From: Firmicutes bacterium UBA5010
Lineage (GTDB): Bacteria > Bacillota > Clostridia > Tissierellales > Sedimentibacteraceae
Reading direction: 5' to 3'
Length of the DNA: 7,787 nucleotides
Assembly (NCBI GenBank): GCA_002396645.1
Contig: DGYI01000050.1
Coordinates: 1-7,787, forward strand
Below are positions 5,963-7,787 of this stretch, in pieces. The notes beneath the pieces are model-generated. The model was not told the DNA's origin and made no database searches. It saw nothing but the letters and a program-made list of their open reading frames with translations. How positions within the stretch are numbered: the first letter of the stretch is position 1; the number at the start of each line of letters is the position of its first letter. A program made the position numbers and the translations under genes.

Positions 5963-6698
5963 TGAGTGCTATAAAATAGCTAAAAAACATGTCGTAAAAG
6001 GAATAATGATACACTCAACAGGTGCCAATAACCCTAATTTAGGAAGATACGTAGGACCTGATGACGGATATCTTAATTCCGGAAATAATCATTGGAATGT
6101 TTTTAGACCTGATGGCAGACAAGTGTGCGTACACGCTTTTATAGGAAAACTAAAAGATGGAACCATAGCTGCATACCAAACCCTGCCGTGGGATATGATA
6201 GGATGGCATAGTGGAAGCGGAGCTAAAGGCAGTGCTAACTTTATGGGTTATATAGGCTTTGAAATTTGCGAAGATAATCTGACTGATAGAATATATTTTG
6301 ATAAAGTATACAAAGAAGCTGTAGAACTGTGTGTGTATTTATGCGAACAATATAAACTTAATCCAATAACGGATATAATTTGTCACAGTGAAGGATATAC
6401 AAGAGGTATAGCTTCTAATCATGCAGATGTTATGCATTGGTTTCCCAAACACGGAAAAAACATGGATGAATTTCGACAAGATGTAAAAAGAGAATTAAAT
6501 AAGAATAATAGCCGAGAGGATGAGGATATGTCTGAGAAAATATATAATACAGTTAATGACTTGCCTGAGTGGGCGAAAACTACAATTGAAAAACTTATAA
6601 ATAAAGGTATCCTAAACGGCACGGGACAGGGCTTGAATATTAATGAAACAATGCTGAGAATACTTGTTATAAATGATAGAGCAGGATTGTATAAATAA
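5931..6698 (+). CDS. N-acetylmuramoyl-L-alanine amidase (endolysin, Amidase_2) with SLH-like C-terminal domain
   Basis: A 255-residue protein from ATG 5931; GTG 5922 is an alternative adding 3 residues. Residues about 20-185 form an Amidase_2 (PF01510) zinc amidase. H28 is in GIMIHSTGANN, HWNVFRPDG follows, then YQTLPWDMIGWHSGSGAKGSAN (substrate groove), E111 in IGFEICED, H152 in IICHSEGY and D166 in SNHADVMHWFPKHG. H28, H152 and D166 are the likely zinc ligands and E111 the likely catalytic acid; all are present. The enzyme cuts between muramic acid and the stem peptide. Residues about 205-254 (TVNDLPEWAKTTIEKLINKGILNGTG and LRILVINDRAG) form a single SLH-like module, common at the ends of clostridial phage endolysins, probably a wall-binding part. 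There is no signal peptide, fitting export through the holin-like partner. A terminator follows. Confidence 0.92.
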   Translation: MNLKKLLLTNNECYKIAKKHVVKGIMIHSTGANNPNLGRYVGPDDGYLNSGNNHWNVFRPDGRQVCVHAFIGKLKDGTIAAYQTLPWDMIGWHSGSGAKGSANFMGYIGFEICEDNLTDRIYFDKVYKEAVELCVYLCEQYKLNPITDIICHSEGYTRGIASNHADVMHWFPKHGKNMDEFRQDVKRELNKNNSREDEDMSEKIYNTVNDLPEWAKTTIEKLINKGILNGTGQGLNINETMLRILVINDRAGLYK

Positions 6699-6771
6699 CA
6701 AATGAATATAAAAATCTAAAGATAAATTAAAAATATACAACTTCATTAATAAAGTAATAAAACATTGTGTA

Positions 6772-6810
6772 TAAAAATGCTTGGTATTATGCTAATATCG
6801 AGCATTTTTA
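6772..6810 (+). terminator. Rho-independent terminator after the amidase gene
   Basis: An 18-bp stem with arms 6772-6789 and 6793-6810, two G-U wobbles and a 3-nt loop, ending in a T run. It lies 74 nt after the amidase stop. The arms repeat the AAAAATGCTTRGTAT theme of the terminator at 5407-5443. Confidence 0.85.
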
Positions 6811-6898
6811 CTTAATAGGCAATTTCTGGATGTGATAAATTATAATAATTTTGGAGATTTTATAGTATATTTTTGTAGATAATATATTTATTTTGTTA

Positions 6899-6904
6899 TA
6901 TAAT
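6899..6904 (+). promoter_or_regulatory. Candidate -10 element upstream of the response regulator gene
   Basis: A perfect TATAAT in the AT-rich gap between the terminator and the regulator gene. TTGTAG at 6873-6878 is 20 nt upstream, which is too far for a standard promoter, so this is a weak candidate. If used, the leader would be about 120 nt. Confidence 0.25.
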
Positions 6905-7029
6905 ATTAAGAAAAAAGATGAAAGATTTAGATATTAAATATTTATTTATGTTGGATTTTGTAAATTTATTATAACTATTAATGATATTGAGCAATACTGT
7001 TAAATAAATAGATGAATAGAGAGAGTATT

Positions 7030-7787
7030 ATGATTAAAGAGAACGTTTTAGTAATTGATGATAGTATATTCATATGCAATATTGTCGAAAAGAAGTTAGC
7101 TAGCGAAAATATAAATATATTGAGAGCCTACGACGGCAAATCGGCATTGGATATGGTTAAAGAAACTAAACCAAATCTTATACTATTAGATTTAATGCTG
7201 CCTGATATGGACGGATACGATGTATGCAAAAAAATAAAAGAAATTCCTGCAAATGATGATATACCGATAATTTTTCTTACGTCCAGAGGAGATGAGGATA
7301 GTATAGTAAAAGCATTTAAGGTAGGTGCTATTGATTATATATCAAAGCCGTTCAGCACGATTGAATTAGATGCAAGAGTTAAAGCTCATTTAGAAAATAA
7401 AAGGATAAAAGATGCTTTAAGACAAATAAATATTGAATTAGAGAATGCTTTGGCAGAAAATAAAAGATTGGCATATACTGATAAACTTACAGGTTTGTAC
7501 AACAGACATTATTTTCTCGAAAATATAGAAAAATTCAGAGAAAATTCTAAACTGAACAATACGAATTTATGGATTGCTTTGTTTGATATAGACGATTTCA
7601 AAAAAATAAATGATACATACGGGCATCATCACGGAGATTTTGTTTTAGCAAATGTAGCTTTAATTATAGACAAGCACTGTTCGCAAACAGGGATGTCGTG
7701 CAGATGGGGGGGAGAAGAGTTTATATCCGCGGTTTATGACGTAAGCGATGAAGAGCTGGAGAGAAAAATACAATCCATATGCAAGGA
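7030..7787 (+). CDS. PleD-like response regulator with GGDEF diguanylate cyclase domain (partial, C-terminus outside window)
   Basis: The frame is open from ATG 7030 to the window end, giving 252 residues. The Shine-Dalgarno site (GAGAG at about 7020-7024) is weak. Residues about 4-121 form a receiver domain: acidic pair D10/D11, phosphoacceptor D54 in LILLDLMLPDMDG, T84 in FLTSRGDED and K106 in ISKPF. A charged, coiled-coil-like linker follows at about 122-147. The GGDEF domain starts at YTDKLTGLYNRHYF (149-162), with metal-binding D186 in ALFDIDDFKKINDTYGHHHGD, and has GGEEF at 227-231 in RWGGEEF. It should make cyclic di-GMP from two GTP when phosphorylated. The four residues where the RxxD inhibition site usually sits (218-221) read SQTG, so product inhibition is probably absent. 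No partner histidine kinase is seen in the window. Confidence 0.93.
   Translation, partial: MIKENVLVIDDSIFICNIVEKKLASENINILRAYDGKSALDMVKETKPNLILLDLMLPDMDGYDVCKKIKEIPANDDIPIIFLTSRGDEDSIVKAFKVGAIDYISKPFSTIELDARVKAHLENKRIKDALRQINIELENALAENKRLAYTDKLTGLYNRHYFLENIEKFRENSKLNNTNLWIALFDIDDFKKINDTYGHHHGDFVLANVALIIDKHCSQTGMSCRWGGEEFISAVYDVSDEELERKIQSICK

Noticed and set aside
6918..6974. An 18-codon ORF (ATG to TAA) in the gap before the response regulator gene
   Set aside because: No proper Shine-Dalgarno site, no recognisable sequence and a length expected by chance in AT-rich DNA.
1..7787. CRISPR arrays, tRNA or rRNA genes, insertion sequences and attachment sites
   Set aside because: No regularly spaced repeats, no cloverleaf or TTCRANNC-type T-loop pattern, no transposase or integrase motifs and no convincing terminal inverted repeats were seen.

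Overview
The window is low-GC, strongly AT-biased DNA. AGA is preferred for Arg and ATA/AAA are frequent. Shine-Dalgarno sites are strong (GGAGG-type), TTG and GTG starts occur, and short hairpin-plus-T terminators separate the units. All genes found are on the + strand. This points to a Bacillota genome of clostridial or tissierellial type (a Peptostreptococcaceae-like anaerobe would fit). That placement is inference from composition and gene families, not from a phylogenetic marker.

Left part (1-2614): the C-terminal half of a nucleoid-associated protein of the NdpA/YejK family runs in from the left edge. It is followed by an M20 metallo-amidohydrolase and, 38 nt later, by a membrane-anchored DUF218/YdcF-like protein. 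The last two both start at TTG behind strong Shine-Dalgarno sites and probably form a two-gene operon.

Middle part (2615-4373): a stand-alone kinase of the aminoglycoside/hydroxyurea phosphotransferase type, then a tightly overlapped pair (TAGTG junction) of a DUF4177 protein and a small protein of unknown function. A clear hairpin terminator closes this pair. After it comes about 350 bp without a gene, holding a diverged repeat and a possible leader structure.

Right part (4724-6810): three genes for cutting cell wall or letting enzymes out. They are an M15-type peptidase with a peptidoglycan-binding domain, a small one-helix holin-like protein, and an N-acetylmuramoyl-L-alanine amidase with an SLH-like tail whose start lies inside the end of the holin-like gene. 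No phage structural, replication or integration gene is visible, so this resembles a stand-alone lysis cassette, either a prophage remnant or a domesticated module. Two closely similar hairpin terminators (5407-5443 and 6772-6810) bracket the holin-amidase unit.

The right edge (7030-7787) holds the start of a PleD-like response regulator with a receiver domain and a GGDEF diguanylate cyclase domain. It has an intact GGEEF active site but no RxxD inhibition site, and it runs out of the window.

I found no convincing evidence of a wholly new system. The most distinctive items are the isolated lysis module with its twin terminators, the DUF4177 pair, and the diguanylate cyclase that lacks the I-site.
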